Numbered from the stretch's first letter, positions 15,746 to 25,401 are shown. The stretch: 64,000 nt of DNA from Candidatus Dietzia intestinigallinarum (GCA_019119875.1 DWWG01000217.1:25904-89903); one strand, 5' to 3'. Made by a program: numbers and translations. The notes: generated by a model not told the origin, from the sequence alone.

Positions 15746-17395
15746 CTACACGCCGTGGACGGCGCCTACTCGTGAGGCTTCGAGTCGAAGCGTCGGCCAG
15801 TCTGCGAGGTCACGGAGGAGCTGCCGGTCATGGGTGGCCACGATGACGGCACAGTCCGCCCGTGCCAACGCCTCGGTGAGAGCGTCCACCAGCCCGAACG
15901 ACAGGTGGTTCGACGGTTCGTCCAGGATCAGCAGCTCAGGCCTCCGGGCCAGGCACAGGGCCAGATGAAGCCTGCGCTGTTGCCCCTGCGACATGCTGCC
16001 CACGCGATTTCCCGCAACGCCCGCCTCCAGCAACCCTGTCGATGTCAGGCCCGGAGCCTCGGAAAGGCCCGACCGCTCGAGATGGTCCCGGTAGAGCTCG
16101 ACCCCCGTACGCCCGATGTCCCAGTCCGGGATCTCCTGCGAGAGGATCGCCACCCGGGCGTCCGGGCGATGATCGACCGACCCGGAATCGGGATGGAGCC
16201 GACCCGCGAGCACCCCGAGGAGCGTCGATTTGCCGGCACCGTTCGGCCCGGTCACCAGGAGCCTGTCACCCGTGTCCACCGTGAAGGCCACCGGGGTCTC
16301 CAGGCGGTCGGTGACCCGCGGCGTGTCGCATGTGAGAATCCGGCGCCCGGATGCCACCCGCCAGTCGGGCCACCGGAACTCGGGCGGGGGCACCGGGACG
16401 GAGATGCGGTGCGCCTCCACCTCCTCGCGTCGACGGTTGAACGCCTGAACGGTGCCCGCGGCGCGGGTGGCCCGCTCATGCCGGCCGTGGCCCTTCTCCG
16501 GACGCCACGAGTCCCGCAGCCTGCTCCGGGCGACCTCGGCGGACCGCACCAGGCGCCGGTGCTCCTCGATCTGATCGGCGTGGGCCTGTTCCCACTGCGC
16601 CCGGTCGCGTCTGCGCCCCTCGATCCATCCCTCGTAGCCGCCGCCGTACAGGCGTGGCCTGTCGTCCTCGTGGGGGTCCAGGTCGAGGAAGTCCGTGGCG
16701 ACGTCGCGCAGGAGCGCGCGGTCGTGGCTGGCGACGGCGAGTCCCCCCGGGTGATTCCTCAGTCGGTCGGTCAGGAACTCCACACCGGACGCGTCGAGGT
16801 GATTGGTCGGCTCATCCAGGAGCAGGAGCTCGTGTCCCGCGCCGAGCACGCAGGCGAGGCGAACCCGGTACCGCTGCCCCACCGACAGTGTCGCCAGGGG
16901 ACGGTCGCGTTCGGAGCACGCCGACAGCCCTGCGAGCGCCATGTCCACACGGCGATCGGCGTCCCAGGCGTCCAACGCGGTCGCCAGGTCGAGCGCGTCC
17001 GCATAGTCGCCCTCGGCACCGGGCCTGCCGTGTGCAAGCGCGTCGGCCGCGCGGTCGAGGCTGGTGAGTGCGGCGAGTGACGGAGCGATCTCCGTGGCGA
17101 TCTGGTCGCCGACCGTCCGCTGCCCCGACGCGTCCAGGTGCTGCTGGATCACCCCGACGTCCCCGGTCCGGGAGACGGTGCCCGCATCGGGTGTGAGGTC
17201 CCCGGAGAGGACCCTGAGCGCGGTGGTCTTGCCGCGCCCGTTCTCGCCGACCAGCGCCAGGCGGGAGCCGGCGGATACGGTCAGGTCCATACCGGTGAGA
17301 ACACGTCTGGGCCCCAGGGTGACGCCGACGCCGGAGAGACGGAAGTGGGCGCGGGAACCCGCGCGAGAATGGTGGTGAGTGGAAGTGTCGTGCAC
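15746..17395 (-). CDS. ABC-F ATPase, antibiotic ribosome-protection type
   Basis: 549-residue cytosolic protein with two tandem ABC ATPase domains and no membrane segments. Domain 1 has Walker [10 protein letters not shown] (50-58), signature LSVGQ and Walker [13 protein letters not shown]. Domain 2 has [14 protein letters not shown] and [12 protein letters not shown]. Between them is a charged, Arg/Glu-rich helical linker of about 80 residues, the part that reaches into the ribosome in ABC-F proteins. Length and features fit the actinomycete TlrC/CarA/OleB-type macrolide-lincosamide protection group. The second Walker B ends HLS rather than HLD. It starts with GTG after GAAGAAGG. Confidence 0.85.
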   Translation of the reverse strand: MHDTSTHHHSRAGSRAHFRLSGVGVTLGPRRVLTGMDLTVSAGSRLALVGENGRGKTTALRVLSGDLTPDAGTVSRTGDVGVIQQHLDASGQRTVGDQIATEIAPSLAALTSLDRAADALAHGRPGAEGDYADALDLATALDAWDADRRVDMALAGLSACSERDRPLATLSVGQRYRVRLACVLGAGHELLLLDEPTNHLDASGVEFLTDRLRNHPGGLAVASHDRALLRDVATDFLDLDPHEDDRPRLYGGGYEGWIEGRRRDRAQWEQAHADQIEEHRRLVRSAEVARSRLRDSWRPEKGHGRHERATRAAGTVQAFNRRREEVEAHRISVPVPPPEFRWPDWRVASGRRILTCDTPRVTDRLETPVAFTVDTGDRLLVTGPNGAGKSTLLGVLAGRLHPDSGSVDHRPDARVAILSQEIPDWDIGRTGVELYRDHLERSGLSEAPGLTSTGLLEAGVAGNRVGSMSQGQQRRLHLALCLARRPELLILDEPSNHLSFGLVDALTEALARADCAVIVATHDRQLLRDLADWPTLRLEASRVGAVHGV

Positions 17396-17571
17396 AGTGC
17401 CTTCTTCGGCTCGTCGTGGAGCCGGGCAGCACTCGATCAGCCGCCCGGCGGATAGCCAGTGGACGGCGCGCTGAGAAGGTCAGAAGGAGGTCTCGGCCGC
17501 CGTCAGCGGCGGGACCAGGGCTTCATGGTGATGGCACCGGGATACATGCCGATCAGGCTACGCCTGTCCGA

Positions 17572-18159
17572 TCATTCGCGCATCCTCAGCTCGTCGAGCT
17601 CGCGACGGTACAGCTCGGTCAACCCGTCGATGTGGGCCCGGTCCCAGCGGGGGCTGATGTGCTTTGTGCAGTTGGCGTCGGCTGCCACCAGGTCGACGAG
17701 GAATATGCGTTCCACCCGGCCGGCGTAGCGCTTCTCCCCCATCCGCCTCAGTTCGTCGGTGAGGTCCGGGTCCGCATCGGGTTCGAGCACTCTCGCGTGG
17801 CCGAAGACCTTCAGTCGTGCCCGTCTCGGGTAGTCGATGAAGAACAGGCACACCCGGCCGTCCCGGTCAACGTTCCCGGTCGAGACGTAGTGCCTGTTCC
17901 CCGGGAAGTCGACCCAGGCCAGGGAGGTGGGCGTGGGGACGTGAACGAATCCGGCGGGGCCGCCGCGGTGTTGGACGTACGGCCAACCGGACTCCGTGAC
18001 GGTGGAGAGGAAGAAGTGGTCCGCCCTCCGGATCTGTGCGATGTCCGTGGGGGTCAGCTCGAACTCCCCGGTCTCCCGGGGGTGGTTGGCGCCGACTTCC
18101 TCCTGGCGGGCGCGGACGGCCGCGCCGAATGCGATCTCCGGATACTGATTGACGGCCAT
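17572..18159 (-). CDS. Pyridoxamine 5'-phosphate oxidase-family flavoprotein
   Basis: 195-residue split-barrel FMN-binding protein. The family pattern is seen in FFLSTVTESGWPYVQHRGGP, VDFPGNRHYVSTGNV, VCLFFIDYPRRARLKVFGHA and the C-terminal NCTKHISPRW. These are general PPOX-family oxidoreductases of unknown substrate, not the vitamin B6 enzyme PdxH. The ATG at 18159 has no ribosome site; a -10 box (TACAGT) lies at -12 to -7, so the mRNA should be leaderless. It is divergent from a small HTH gene and both promoters sit in twin operators. Confidence 0.88.
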   Translation of the reverse strand: MAVNQYPEIAFGAAVRARQEEVGANHPRETGEFELTPTDIAQIRRADHFFLSTVTESGWPYVQHRGGPAGFVHVPTPTSLAWVDFPGNRHYVSTGNVDRDGRVCLFFIDYPRRARLKVFGHARVLEPDADPDLTDELRRMGEKRYAGRVERIFLVDLVAADANCTKHISPRWDRAHIDGLTELYRRELDELRMRE

Positions 18160-18161
18160 GC

Positions 18162-18205
18162 GTCAACTGTAGTTGACGATTGTGGGTTCGTCAATGTAGG
18201 TTGAC
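18162..18205. promoter_or_regulatory. Interlocked divergent promoters with twin operators
   Basis: Two 16-bp sites: GTCAACTGTAGTTGAC (18162-18177, perfect 7-bp arms) and GTCAATGTAGGTTGAC (18190-18205), centres 28 bp apart. The leftward promoter uses -35 TTGACG (18194-18189) and -10 TACAGT (18171-18166), spacing 17. The rightward one uses -35 TTGACG (18173-18178) and -10 TAGGTT (18197-18202), spacing 18. Each operator therefore covers the -10 of one promoter and the -35 of the other, so one repressor could silence both genes. Confidence 0.7.
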
Positions 18206-18239
18206 TCCAGGTGCGGGAACTCATGACGAGGTGAGGCAT

Positions 18240-18440
18240 GTGGAGACCAGGATCGACCCCGGGGACGACTCCCCGGTCGGTCGGCTCGCCGCGATCGCCG
18301 AGGCCAAGGCGCGACTCGCCCGGGAAGAGGCGGCAGCCGTGAGACATGCCAGACTGCACGGGATGAGCTGGGCGGAGATCGGCGGGATCATGGGCGTCAG
18401 CAAGCAGGCGCTGCACAAACGATTCGGAAGGAAAACCTGA
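18240..18440 (+). CDS. Small helix-turn-helix protein, probable autoregulator
   Basis: 66-residue protein: an alanine-rich helix, then a DNA-binding helix-turn-helix (MSWAEIGGIMGVSKQALHKRFG) at the very C-terminus. This type of mini-HTH protein is common beside PPOX or thioredoxin-like genes in actinobacteria. A GTG start at 18240 is chosen because GAGGTG lies 6 bp upstream; GTG 18231 is a possible alternative. Its promoter overlaps the twin GTCAAC operators, which suggests that it represses itself and the divergent flavoprotein gene. It is only 6 bp from the FUSC gene and probably co-transcribed with it. Confidence 0.75.
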   Translation: METRIDPGDDSPVGRLAAIAEAKARLAREEAAAVRHARLHGMSWAEIGGIMGVSKQALHKRFGRKT

Positions 18441-18446
18441 CCGCGG

Positions 18447-20219
18447 ATGCCAACGACCCGGACTGGAGAGAGACTTCGACCACTCGTGACGCTGGCTCCC
18501 AGCGCACCCCGGTTACCCGGCGCGTTCAAGGCCGGCCTGACCGTGGGCCTGTGCCTGTCGGTCCCCTACCTGCTCGGCAGGTTCGAACTCGGACTGCTCA
18601 CGGTGACGGGGACGTTCGCGGTCCTCTACGCGTCTGCGGCACCCCTGCGCCGACGAGCGGTCACCGTCGCCGGGATCGGACTCGGGCTGGTGGCGTCGAC
18701 GAGCCTCGGTGCCTTCACCGCCGGCTCCACCTTCGCCTTTGCCTGTGCGGCGGTGCTGTTGGCGATGGTCAGCGCCGGCCTGTGCCTCGCGCTGCGTGTC
18801 GGGCCGCCGGGATCGTATTTCCTGGTCCTGTGCGCCGGCATCGCCAACCTGTTGGTCCGGGAGCACGGGACCGAGCCGGCTCTGATCCCGGCCATGACGG
18901 CGGTCGGGGTGGTGGTGGCGTGGCTGGTCACCATGTGTGAACTCCTGCCGGATCCGCGAAGACCCGAGCGCAAGGCTGTCGAGGCGGCCCGCGCGGCCGT
19001 GGCGTCCTACGTCGCCACCGAGCCCGGCCCCGATGGCCGCCCGCAACACCGCGCGGCAGCACACGCGCTCGCCGCAGCCGAGGAGGCGATGGCCGAAGGC
19101 ATGTGGCGACCGTCCCGTGCCCTGGCAGCGGAGCTGGAGGCCGCACACGATCAGTTCACCGAGCGGGCTGCGCGGGCGAGTCTTCACATCGTTCCCGGCG
19201 AGGAGACGGCCTGGGACCCCCGGAACCCGGATGCCGGACGGTGGCTGACCGGGGATCCCGGCGGCGCCGACGTGGAGATGCCCACGGGAGAGTCCGCGGA
19301 ACGGGTGGAACACGCCTTGGCCGAGGACGAGCGACAGACCATCGGGTCGCTTCGTCGACGCCTCGTCGACGGGCTGCGCTGGCCCGGCGAACCCTGGTCG
19401 GTCGCGGCATCGGTCGGCGTGGCCACCGCGGTGTCCATCGTCGTGCTCACCCTGCTGGCCGGTGCGGACCAACCCCACCTGTACTGGGTGGTCGCCTTCT
19501 CCGCCCTGGTCCTGCACCAGGGCGGACCGCGGGTGGCGCGCACCTACCGGGCGCTGCACCGGCTCCTCGGGACCGTCGTGGGGCTGGCGCTCTTCCTGCT
19601 GGTCGTCACGCTGCACCCGACCGGCTGGTGGCTCATCGGGTTGATCGTGCTCCTGCAGTTCACCATCGAACTCCTCGTCACCCGCAACTACGGCCTGGCC
19701 GTGGCACTGATCACCCCGCTGGCGTTGCTCATCGCCTCCGGGGGGAATGTTCCGCAGCAGCCGCTCCCCCTGGTGGGCGAGCGGTTGTTGGACACGGTGA
19801 TCGGCGTCGTCGTCGCCCTGGTGGTGTTGTGGGGATTCGGAACACGGGCGCACCACCGCGCCGTCCGGGGCGACACCCGCCGCGCGGTCGCGGCGCTCGC
19901 CGCGTTCGCCCGCGGGGACGCCCCGACACGGCACGAACCCACGGTCGCGTCGACGCTGCGCGACCTGCATACCTCCACGTCCCTGTTGGTCGCCGACGGT
20001 CATCAGGACTCCCCCGAGGCCCGAACGGCAGAGGCCGTCACCCACGCTGGATTCCTGATGCTCGGCACCCGTGATCGACGCACCGTCGCGGCCTCGGCGC
20101 CGCGGTGGACCGAGGCCGAGAGGCTGCGCCTCCCCTCCGGGTGGCGACAGATCGACGACGACGACGTGGATATCCGGTTGCGACAGCTGTGCGCACACAT
20201 GGGGGCGGCCCACGACTGA
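18447..20219 (+). CDS. FUSC-family integral membrane protein
   Basis: 590-residue protein with two blocks of hydrophobic helices: about residues 25-165 (LTVGLCLSVPYLLG, LLTVTGTFAVLYA and others) and about 320-470 (VAASVGVATAVSIVVLTLL, LFLLVVTLHPTGWW). They are separated and followed by charged cytosolic regions. This is the duplicated layout of the aromatic acid exporter/fusaric-acid-resistance-like (FUSC) family. It is probably an efflux-related protein; the substrate is unknown. It lies 6 bp downstream of the small HTH gene and its TGA overlaps the ATG of the next gene by one base, suggesting a three-gene operon. Confidence 0.8.
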   Translation: MPTTRTGERLRPLVTLAPSAPRLPGAFKAGLTVGLCLSVPYLLGRFELGLLTVTGTFAVLYASAAPLRRRAVTVAGIGLGLVASTSLGAFTAGSTFAFACAAVLLAMVSAGLCLALRVGPPGSYFLVLCAGIANLLVREHGTEPALIPAMTAVGVVVAWLVTMCELLPDPRRPERKAVEAARAAVASYVATEPGPDGRPQHRAAAHALAAAEEAMAEGMWRPSRALAAELEAAHDQFTERAARASLHIVPGEETAWDPRNPDAGRWLTGDPGGADVEMPTGESAERVEHALAEDERQTIGSLRRRLVDGLRWPGEPWSVAASVGVATAVSIVVLTLLAGADQPHLYWVVAFSALVLHQGGPRVARTYRALHRLLGTVVGLALFLLVVTLHPTGWWLIGLIVLLQFTIELLVTRNYGLAVALITPLALLIASGGNVPQQPLPLVGERLLDTVIGVVVALVVLWGFGTRAHHRAVRGDTRRAVAALAAFARGDAPTRHEPTVASTLRDLHTSTSLLVADGHQDSPEARTAEAVTHAGFLMLGTRDRRTVAASAPRWTEAERLRLPSGWRQIDDDDVDIRLRQLCAHMGAAHD

Positions 20220-21223
20220 TGCCCATGGCGCACACTCGGGTCATGAACCACAGGTCGGGTCAGGCGTACCTCCGTGCGGGTCTGGTCGCCGTCACGGTCG
20301 CGTTGGCAGCATCCTGCGCCTCGGCCGACGGCTCCTCCGACGACCCCGCCCCGGCCCCCGCAGATCGGACCGACACCGTGCGACCCGAGTCAGGTAGGAC
20401 AGGGGTGCTGGAGCGCCATTCGGTGATGATCGACGATCTCGAGCGCACCTGGTCGACCTACATCCCGCCCGGCGGCGCCGGGCCTGCGGCGCCCCTGGTG
20501 GTCGTGCTCCACGGGACCGGCGACACCGGGAACGGAATCCGCAGCGGGATCGGCCCCGACTTCGAGGAACTGGCCGATGAGCACGGATTCAGCATCGCCT
20601 ATGTGGACGGACACCGGAACAACTGGAACGAATGCCGCCGGGAGGGCGACTGGCCGGCCAAGGAACGCGATCTGGACGACGTCGGACTGGTCCGTGAGGT
20701 CGCGCGTTCGCACGGATCGAGCGGCCCGGTGTACGCGGTCGGGTTCTCCAGCGGCGGCCACATGGCCATGCGGCTGGCGCTGGAGGCACCCGACCTGGTG
20801 GAAGGCGTGGCCTCGGTGGCGGCCAACCCCCCGACCGAGGAGAACCAGACCTGCGACGAAACCGGTGACGCGGTGCCGATCATGTTCGTCCAGGGTCGTG
20901 AGGACCGGGTCAACCCGCTGGCGGGCGGCGAGGTCCGAGTCGGGTCAGGGCCCTCCGCGGTCTCGCGCGGCGACGTCCTCTCGGCCGTCGACGGTGCCCG
21001 GTGGTTCGCCGAGCGCAACGGGGCCACGATCACCCCGGCGCCGGTGTCCCACCGCGACGGCGCCGCCGAGACGTCCACCTGGCAGGGCCCCGACCCCGTC
21101 CGCCTGGTGGTGCTCGACCGGGTCGGCCACTCCTTCCCCACCCTGTCCGGCCGATGGGGCCGGGACGGCGGGGTGCGATACGACGGCCCGGGCCAGATCT
21201 GGCGCTTCCTCTCCGGAGGCTGA
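20219..21223 (+). CDS. LpqC-like lipoprotein esterase (PHB depolymerase family)
   Basis: 334-residue alpha/beta hydrolase related to poly(3-hydroxybutyrate) depolymerase/feruloyl esterase and mycobacterial LpqC. The N-terminus is a lipoprotein signal with Cys in VALAASCAS, so the enzyme is probably anchored outside the cell. Motifs are VVVLHGTGDTGNG, nucleophile elbow GFSSGG, FVQGREDRVNP and a likely catalytic His in DRVGHSFP. The ATG at 20219 overlaps the FUSC stop (TGATG), implying translational coupling. A second ATG at 20243, closer to the signal peptide, is also possible. It converges with the uvrA-like gene. Confidence 0.85.
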   Translation: MPMAHTRVMNHRSGQAYLRAGLVAVTVALAASCASADGSSDDPAPAPADRTDTVRPESGRTGVLERHSVMIDDLERTWSTYIPPGGAGPAAPLVVVLHGTGDTGNGIRSGIGPDFEELADEHGFSIAYVDGHRNNWNECRREGDWPAKERDLDDVGLVREVARSHGSSGPVYAVGFSSGGHMAMRLALEAPDLVEGVASVAANPPTEENQTCDETGDAVPIMFVQGREDRVNPLAGGEVRVGSGPSAVSRGDVLSAVDGARWFAERNGATITPAPVSHRDGAAETSTWQGPDPVRLVVLDRVGHSFPTLSGRWGRDGGVRYDGPGQIWRFLSGG

Positions 21224-21256
21224 CGTCGCGTGCACCGGAAGGAGGGCCGGGCAACG

Positions 21257-23602
21257 CTATGACACGTACCGCGCCAGGTGTTCGCCGGTGACCGTGGAGG
21301 CGTCGCGGACGAGTTGGGCGGGCGTGCCCTCGAACACCAGCTTCCCGCCGTCGTGCCCCGCCCCCGGCCCGAGATCGATGATCCAGTCCGCGTGGGCCAT
21401 CACCGCCTGGTGGTGTTCGATCACGATCACGGACTTACCGGAGTCGACGAGCCGATCGAGCATGCTGAGGAGATTCTCCACGTCAGCCAGGTGCAGCCCC
21501 GTCGTGGGCTCGTCAAGGACATAGACCTCCGCCTTCTCCGCCATCTGCGCGGCGAGCTTGAGACGCTGCCGCTCGCCGCCGGACAGCGTCGTGAGCGGTT
21601 GGCCCAGTCGGACGTAGCCCAGGCCGACGTCCCGCAGCCGGACCAGGATCCTGTGTGCCGCCGGGATCCGCGACTCGCCCTCGCGGAAGAAGTCCTCCGC
21701 CTCGGCGACCGACATGCCCAACACCTCGCTGATGTTCTTGCCGCCGAAGGCGTACTCGAGTACCTCGGCCTGGAAACGTCGGCCCTCGCAGTCGTCACAG
21801 GTGGTGGCGACACCCGCCATCATCCCCAGGTCGGTATAGATCACCCCCGCGCCCTTGCAGGTGGGGCAGGCTCCCTCCGAGTTCGGGCTGAACAGTGCGG
21901 GCTTCACCCCGTTGCTCTTGGCGAACGCCTTGCGGATCGGCTCGAGGAGACCCGTGTAGGTCGCCGGGTTGCTGCGGCGTGACCCCCGGATCGCCGACTG
22001 GTCGATCGCCACCACGCCCTCCAGCGGCGAGACCGAACCGTGGATGAGCGAACTCTTGCCGGACCCGGCGACGCCGGTGATCACACACAGCACCCCGAGC
22101 GGGATGTCCACGTCCACACCGGCGAGATTGTGTGTCGATGCCCCGCGGACCTCGACCGCGCCGGAGTGCTCACGCACCTCGTCCTTGAGTGTGGCCCGGT
22201 CGTCCAGATGACGGCCCGTGACGGTGTCGCTGGAACGCAGGCCGTCGACTGTGCCCTCGAAGCAGATCTCGCCACCCTCCGACCCGGCTCCGGGGCCGAG
22301 ATCCACCACGTGGTCGGCGATCACGATCGCCTCGGGCTTGTGCTCCACCACCAGAACGGTGTTCCCCTTGTCCCGCAGGCGCAGCAGCAGGGCGTTCATC
22401 CGCTCGATATCGTGTGGGTGCAGGCCGATCGTCGGTTCGTCGAAGACGTAGGTGACGTCGGTGAGGGCGGAACCGAGATGGCGGATCATCTTGACGCGCT
22501 GCGACTCTCCGCCGGACAGGGTGCCGGCGGGTCGGTCCAGCGAGAGGTAGCCGAGACCGATCTCCACGAAGGAGTCGAGAGTGTGCTGCAGGGACTCCAG
22601 CAACGGTCCCACCGACGGCTCGTCGAGTCCCCGGAGCCAGTTCGCGAGATCCGAGATCTGCATCGCGGAGACATCGGCGATGTTGAGGTCGCCGATCCGC
22701 GAGGAACGGGCGCCCTCGTTGAGTCGCGTACCGTCGCACTCCGGGCAGGTCCTGAACACCACGGCTCGTTCGACGAACGCCCGGATGTGGGGCTGCATCG
22801 CGTCGACGTCCTTGGACAACATCGACTTCTGGATCTTCGGGATCAGGCCTTCGACGGTGACGTTGATGCCGTCGGCCTTGACCTTGGTCGGCTCTAGCCG
22901 GAGGAGGGCGTCCATCTCCTTCTCGGAGTACTCCCCCACCGGCTTGTCCATGTCGAAGAGCCCGGAACCCGAATAGATGCGCCCGTACCAGCCGTCCATC
23001 GAGTAGCCGGGTACGAGAATGGCCCCCTCGGACAGGGACCGCGAGCGGTCCACCAGGGCGTCGATGTCGAAGTCGGAGACCGTGCCGCGTCCCTCGCAGC
23101 GCACACACATGCCACCGGTGATCGAGAACTCGGCCTTCCGCCTGGTGCCGTCGGCCTGCTTGAGCGTCCCCACCCCGGAGGCGGAGGCGACGTTGAACGA
23201 GTAGGCCTTGGGGCCGCCGATATGCGGCGTCGCGAGCCGGCTGAACAGGATCCGCAGCATCGCGCCGGTGTCCGTCGCGGTTCCCACCGTCGACCGGGGA
23301 TCCGAGCCCATACGCTCCTGATCCACCACGATCGCCGTGGTCAACCCCTCGAGAACGTCCACGTCCGGGCGCGCGAGGGTGGGCATGAAGCCCTGGAGGA
23401 ACGCGCTGTAGGTCTCGTTGATCATCCGCTGGGATTCGGCCGCGATCGTGGCGAACACCAGAGAGCTCTTTCCAGAGCCGGAGATGCCCGTGAACACGGT
23501 GAGACGGCGTTTCGGAAGCTCGACGTCCACGGAACGGAGATTGTTCTCCCGGGCGCCGAGCACGCGGATGGTGTCGTGCGCGTCTGCGGTGTGAATGCTC
23601 AT
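21257..23602 (-). CDS. UvrA-like ABC ATPase (short, drug-resistance type)
   Basis: 781-residue UvrA paralogue with two ABC modules. Walker A motifs are GISGSGKS (about 39-46) and GVAGSGKS; signatures are LSGGESQR and LSGGERQR; Walker B ends in FDEPTIGLHP and LDEPTTGLH. Zinc-binding CxxC pairs occur as CVRCEG, CPECDG, CPTCKG and CDDCEG. Genuine UvrA is about 950 residues; this shorter class, related to Streptomyces DrrC, is thought to act against DNA-binding drugs rather than in general excision repair. ATG 23602 follows GAGGAG. It is not next to uvrB or uvrC. Confidence 0.85.
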   Translation of the reverse strand: MSIHTADAHDTIRVLGARENNLRSVDVELPKRRLTVFTGISGSGKSSLVFATIAAESQRMINETYSAFLQGFMPTLARPDVDVLEGLTTAIVVDQERMGSDPRSTVGTATDTGAMLRILFSRLATPHIGGPKAYSFNVASASGVGTLKQADGTRRKAEFSITGGMCVRCEGRGTVSDFDIDALVDRSRSLSEGAILVPGYSMDGWYGRIYSGSGLFDMDKPVGEYSEKEMDALLRLEPTKVKADGINVTVEGLIPKIQKSMLSKDVDAMQPHIRAFVERAVVFRTCPECDGTRLNEGARSSRIGDLNIADVSAMQISDLANWLRGLDEPSVGPLLESLQHTLDSFVEIGLGYLSLDRPAGTLSGGESQRVKMIRHLGSALTDVTYVFDEPTIGLHPHDIERMNALLLRLRDKGNTVLVVEHKPEAIVIADHVVDLGPGAGSEGGEICFEGTVDGLRSSDTVTGRHLDDRATLKDEVREHSGAVEVRGASTHNLAGVDVDIPLGVLCVITGVAGSGKSSLIHGSVSPLEGVVAIDQSAIRGSRRSNPATYTGLLEPIRKAFAKSNGVKPALFSPNSEGACPTCKGAGVIYTDLGMMAGVATTCDDCEGRRFQAEVLEYAFGGKNISEVLGMSVAEAEDFFREGESRIPAAHRILVRLRDVGLGYVRLGQPLTTLSGGERQRLKLAAQMAEKAEVYVLDEPTTGLHLADVENLLSMLDRLVDSGKSVIVIEHHQAVMAHADWIIDLGPGAGHDGGKLVFEGTPAQLVRDASTVTGEHLARYVS

Positions 23603-23688
23603 CGTGGGTCTCCTCGGTCGGGCGATACCCGGTAACGGTAGACCTGCGGCCGGCACATCGGGACCGCGTTGCGGTAGAGCGTGACCGG

Positions 23689-25401
23689 TCAGCCGCGTTC
23701 CTGTTCCGCCATCGCGATGTCGTGGAGCCGGGCGAACCGCTCGTACTGCTCGTCGTCCCACCCTTCACGGGCGGTGACGGCCGCCCAGCCGTCGAGGATC
23801 TGGTGGTCGTAGAGGTGCCCGTACCCCTGCGATCCGCCGATCGCGTTGCCCAGATCCGCCGTCACCTGGAAGAAGGTGAACACCGGCATGTAGAACATCC
23901 CGGGGTGGCGGCCCTTGCCCGGGGGCTCGGACAACCAGGCCGGGCGGGTGAACATCAGGTCCGGGTTCCACCAGACCACCGGGTCGGTCGCGTGTTGGAC
24001 GTAGAGGACGTATGGCGGGATCCACTGGGTGTGGTCGTCGCGGAACTCCGCCGGATCCTCGGAGAAGCGGACCAACAGGCCGTCCGCGTAGACGGGTTCG
24101 GTCGCCGTGGTCCCCGGGTCGCGACGCTCGACGAGAGAACGCCAGATGCGGTTCGAGTTGGGCGGGCCGATCCACAGCACCCCGTCGACGGTCTGCCGGA
24201 TGTCGCGGATGCCGGAGAAGGCGGCCTCGCCGGCCTGCGTGCCCAGGCTCTCGCCGTAGACGTAGAGGTTCGGTCGGTGCTCCCCGGGCGGGAGGGAATC
24301 GCGCCAGGCGACCACGGCCTCGACGAGGGAGCGTCCGGCGGCCTCCGCCTTCTCCCGGTCGGCCAGGAACGATATCCAGCTCGGTAGGTACGAGTACTGG
24401 GTGCCGACGATCGCCACATCCCCGGCGGAGAGCAGTTCGATGGCCTGGGCCGCGTTCGGGTTGATCCAGCCGGTCCCCGTGGTGGGGACGATCACCACGG
24501 CGTCCCGCTCCCAGGCCCGGGTGCGGTTGAGTTCGTCCACCACGAGCGCGGAGCGTTCGTCGTCGGTGGGTGCCGAGTCCAGACCGGCGTACAGGCGGAT
24601 CGGCTGCATCGCCGGCTCCTCCAGCAGGTCACTCAGTCGTGCCTGGTCGAGACCGCCGCTGACGAACCTCCTGCCCTGCAACCCGAGGTCGTCGAAGTCG
24701 ACGTGGGAGTCCGGACTCCCGGAACGCTCGGGGACGGTCGGTCTCGTCGCCCAGGGCAGGTCCTCGGCGTTCTGTACGCCCGAGATGCGGTTGGCGGCTT
24801 CGAAGAACAGGCGCGGCACCACGCCCTGCACGACGCCGAACAGCAGGGCGGAGGCCACCACCACACCGGTGATCCGGGCCGTGTACTCCCCCAGGTTGAA
24901 CTTCCGGCGGACCACGCGGACGAACAAGCGGTAGAGCCGGCGCAGGGTCCTCGCGAGCACCAGCAGGGAGACGAACACGGCGAGGGCGACCCACGGGATG
25001 CGCATGTAGTCGGACCACGGGGGTCTCGGGGTCTCCACGAGGTCGGAGACCTGGTCCTGCCAGCGGATGGCCGTCGCGGTGGCGGTGATGAGGTAGACCA
25101 CCAGGACGTAGGGCGCGGAGAGCCGTGCGAAGATCAGGAGGCGTTTGCCGAGTGCGTCCAGATCGGGGTGGACACTGATCCTGGGCAGGACCAGCCGGCG
25201 CCACACCGTACGGACGGCCACACCGACACCGTAGCCCACCAGCATGGAGACGCCGGTGACGATCCCCTGGTAATGCCATTCGCGGGGCAGCAGGGACGGC
25301 ATCAGGGACACCCACGCCGCCAGTGCCGCCACGACGAGGCCGGTGACCGAGGGTTGCCACCGGATCCACCAGCCGCGGAGGACTTCCGCAACCCTGTTCA
25401 C
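23689..25401 (-). CDS. Membrane-anchored alpha/beta-hydrolase of the actinobacterial Abhydrolase_9 family
   Basis: 570-residue protein. The N-terminal 210 residues contain about four to five membrane helices (VTGLVVAALAAWVSLMPSLL, VSMLVGYGVGVAV, PYVLVVYLITATATAI, VALAVFVSLLVLA). The remainder is a soluble alpha/beta-hydrolase with nucleophile elbow YGESLGTQAG and WINPNAAQAIELL. This two-part arrangement is the Abhydrolase_9 N/C pair confined largely to actinobacteria; its substrate is unknown, but a cell-envelope lipid role is often presumed. It overlaps the upstream zinc-finger gene by 4 bp, so the two are probably one operon. Confidence 0.85.
   Translation of the reverse strand: MNRVAEVLRGWWIRWQPSVTGLVVAALAAWVSLMPSLLPREWHYQGIVTGVSMLVGYGVGVAVRTVWRRLVLPRISVHPDLDALGKRLLIFARLSAPYVLVVYLITATATAIRWQDQVSDLVETPRPPWSDYMRIPWVALAVFVSLLVLARTLRRLYRLFVRVVRRKFNLGEYTARITGVVVASALLFGVVQGVVPRLFFEAANRISGVQNAEDLPWATRPTVPERSGSPDSHVDFDDLGLQGRRFVSGGLDQARLSDLLEEPAMQPIRLYAGLDSAPTDDERSALVVDELNRTRAWERDAVVIVPTTGTGWINPNAAQAIELLSAGDVAIVGTQYSYLPSWISFLADREKAEAAGRSLVEAVVAWRDSLPPGEHRPNLYVYGESLGTQAGEAAFSGIRDIRQTVDGVLWIGPPNSNRIWRSLVERRDPGTTATEPVYADGLLVRFSEDPAEFRDDHTQWIPPYVLYVQHATDPVVWWNPDLMFTRPAWLSEPPGKGRHPGMFYMPVFTFFQVTADLGNAIGGSQGYGHLYDHQILDGWAAVTAREGWDDEQYERFARLHDIAMAEQERG

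Noticed and set aside
15188..15968. Several open frames on both strands around the dif-like site
   Set aside because: Low-complexity Arg/Pro/Gly translations without starts or motifs; part overlaps the ABC-F gene.
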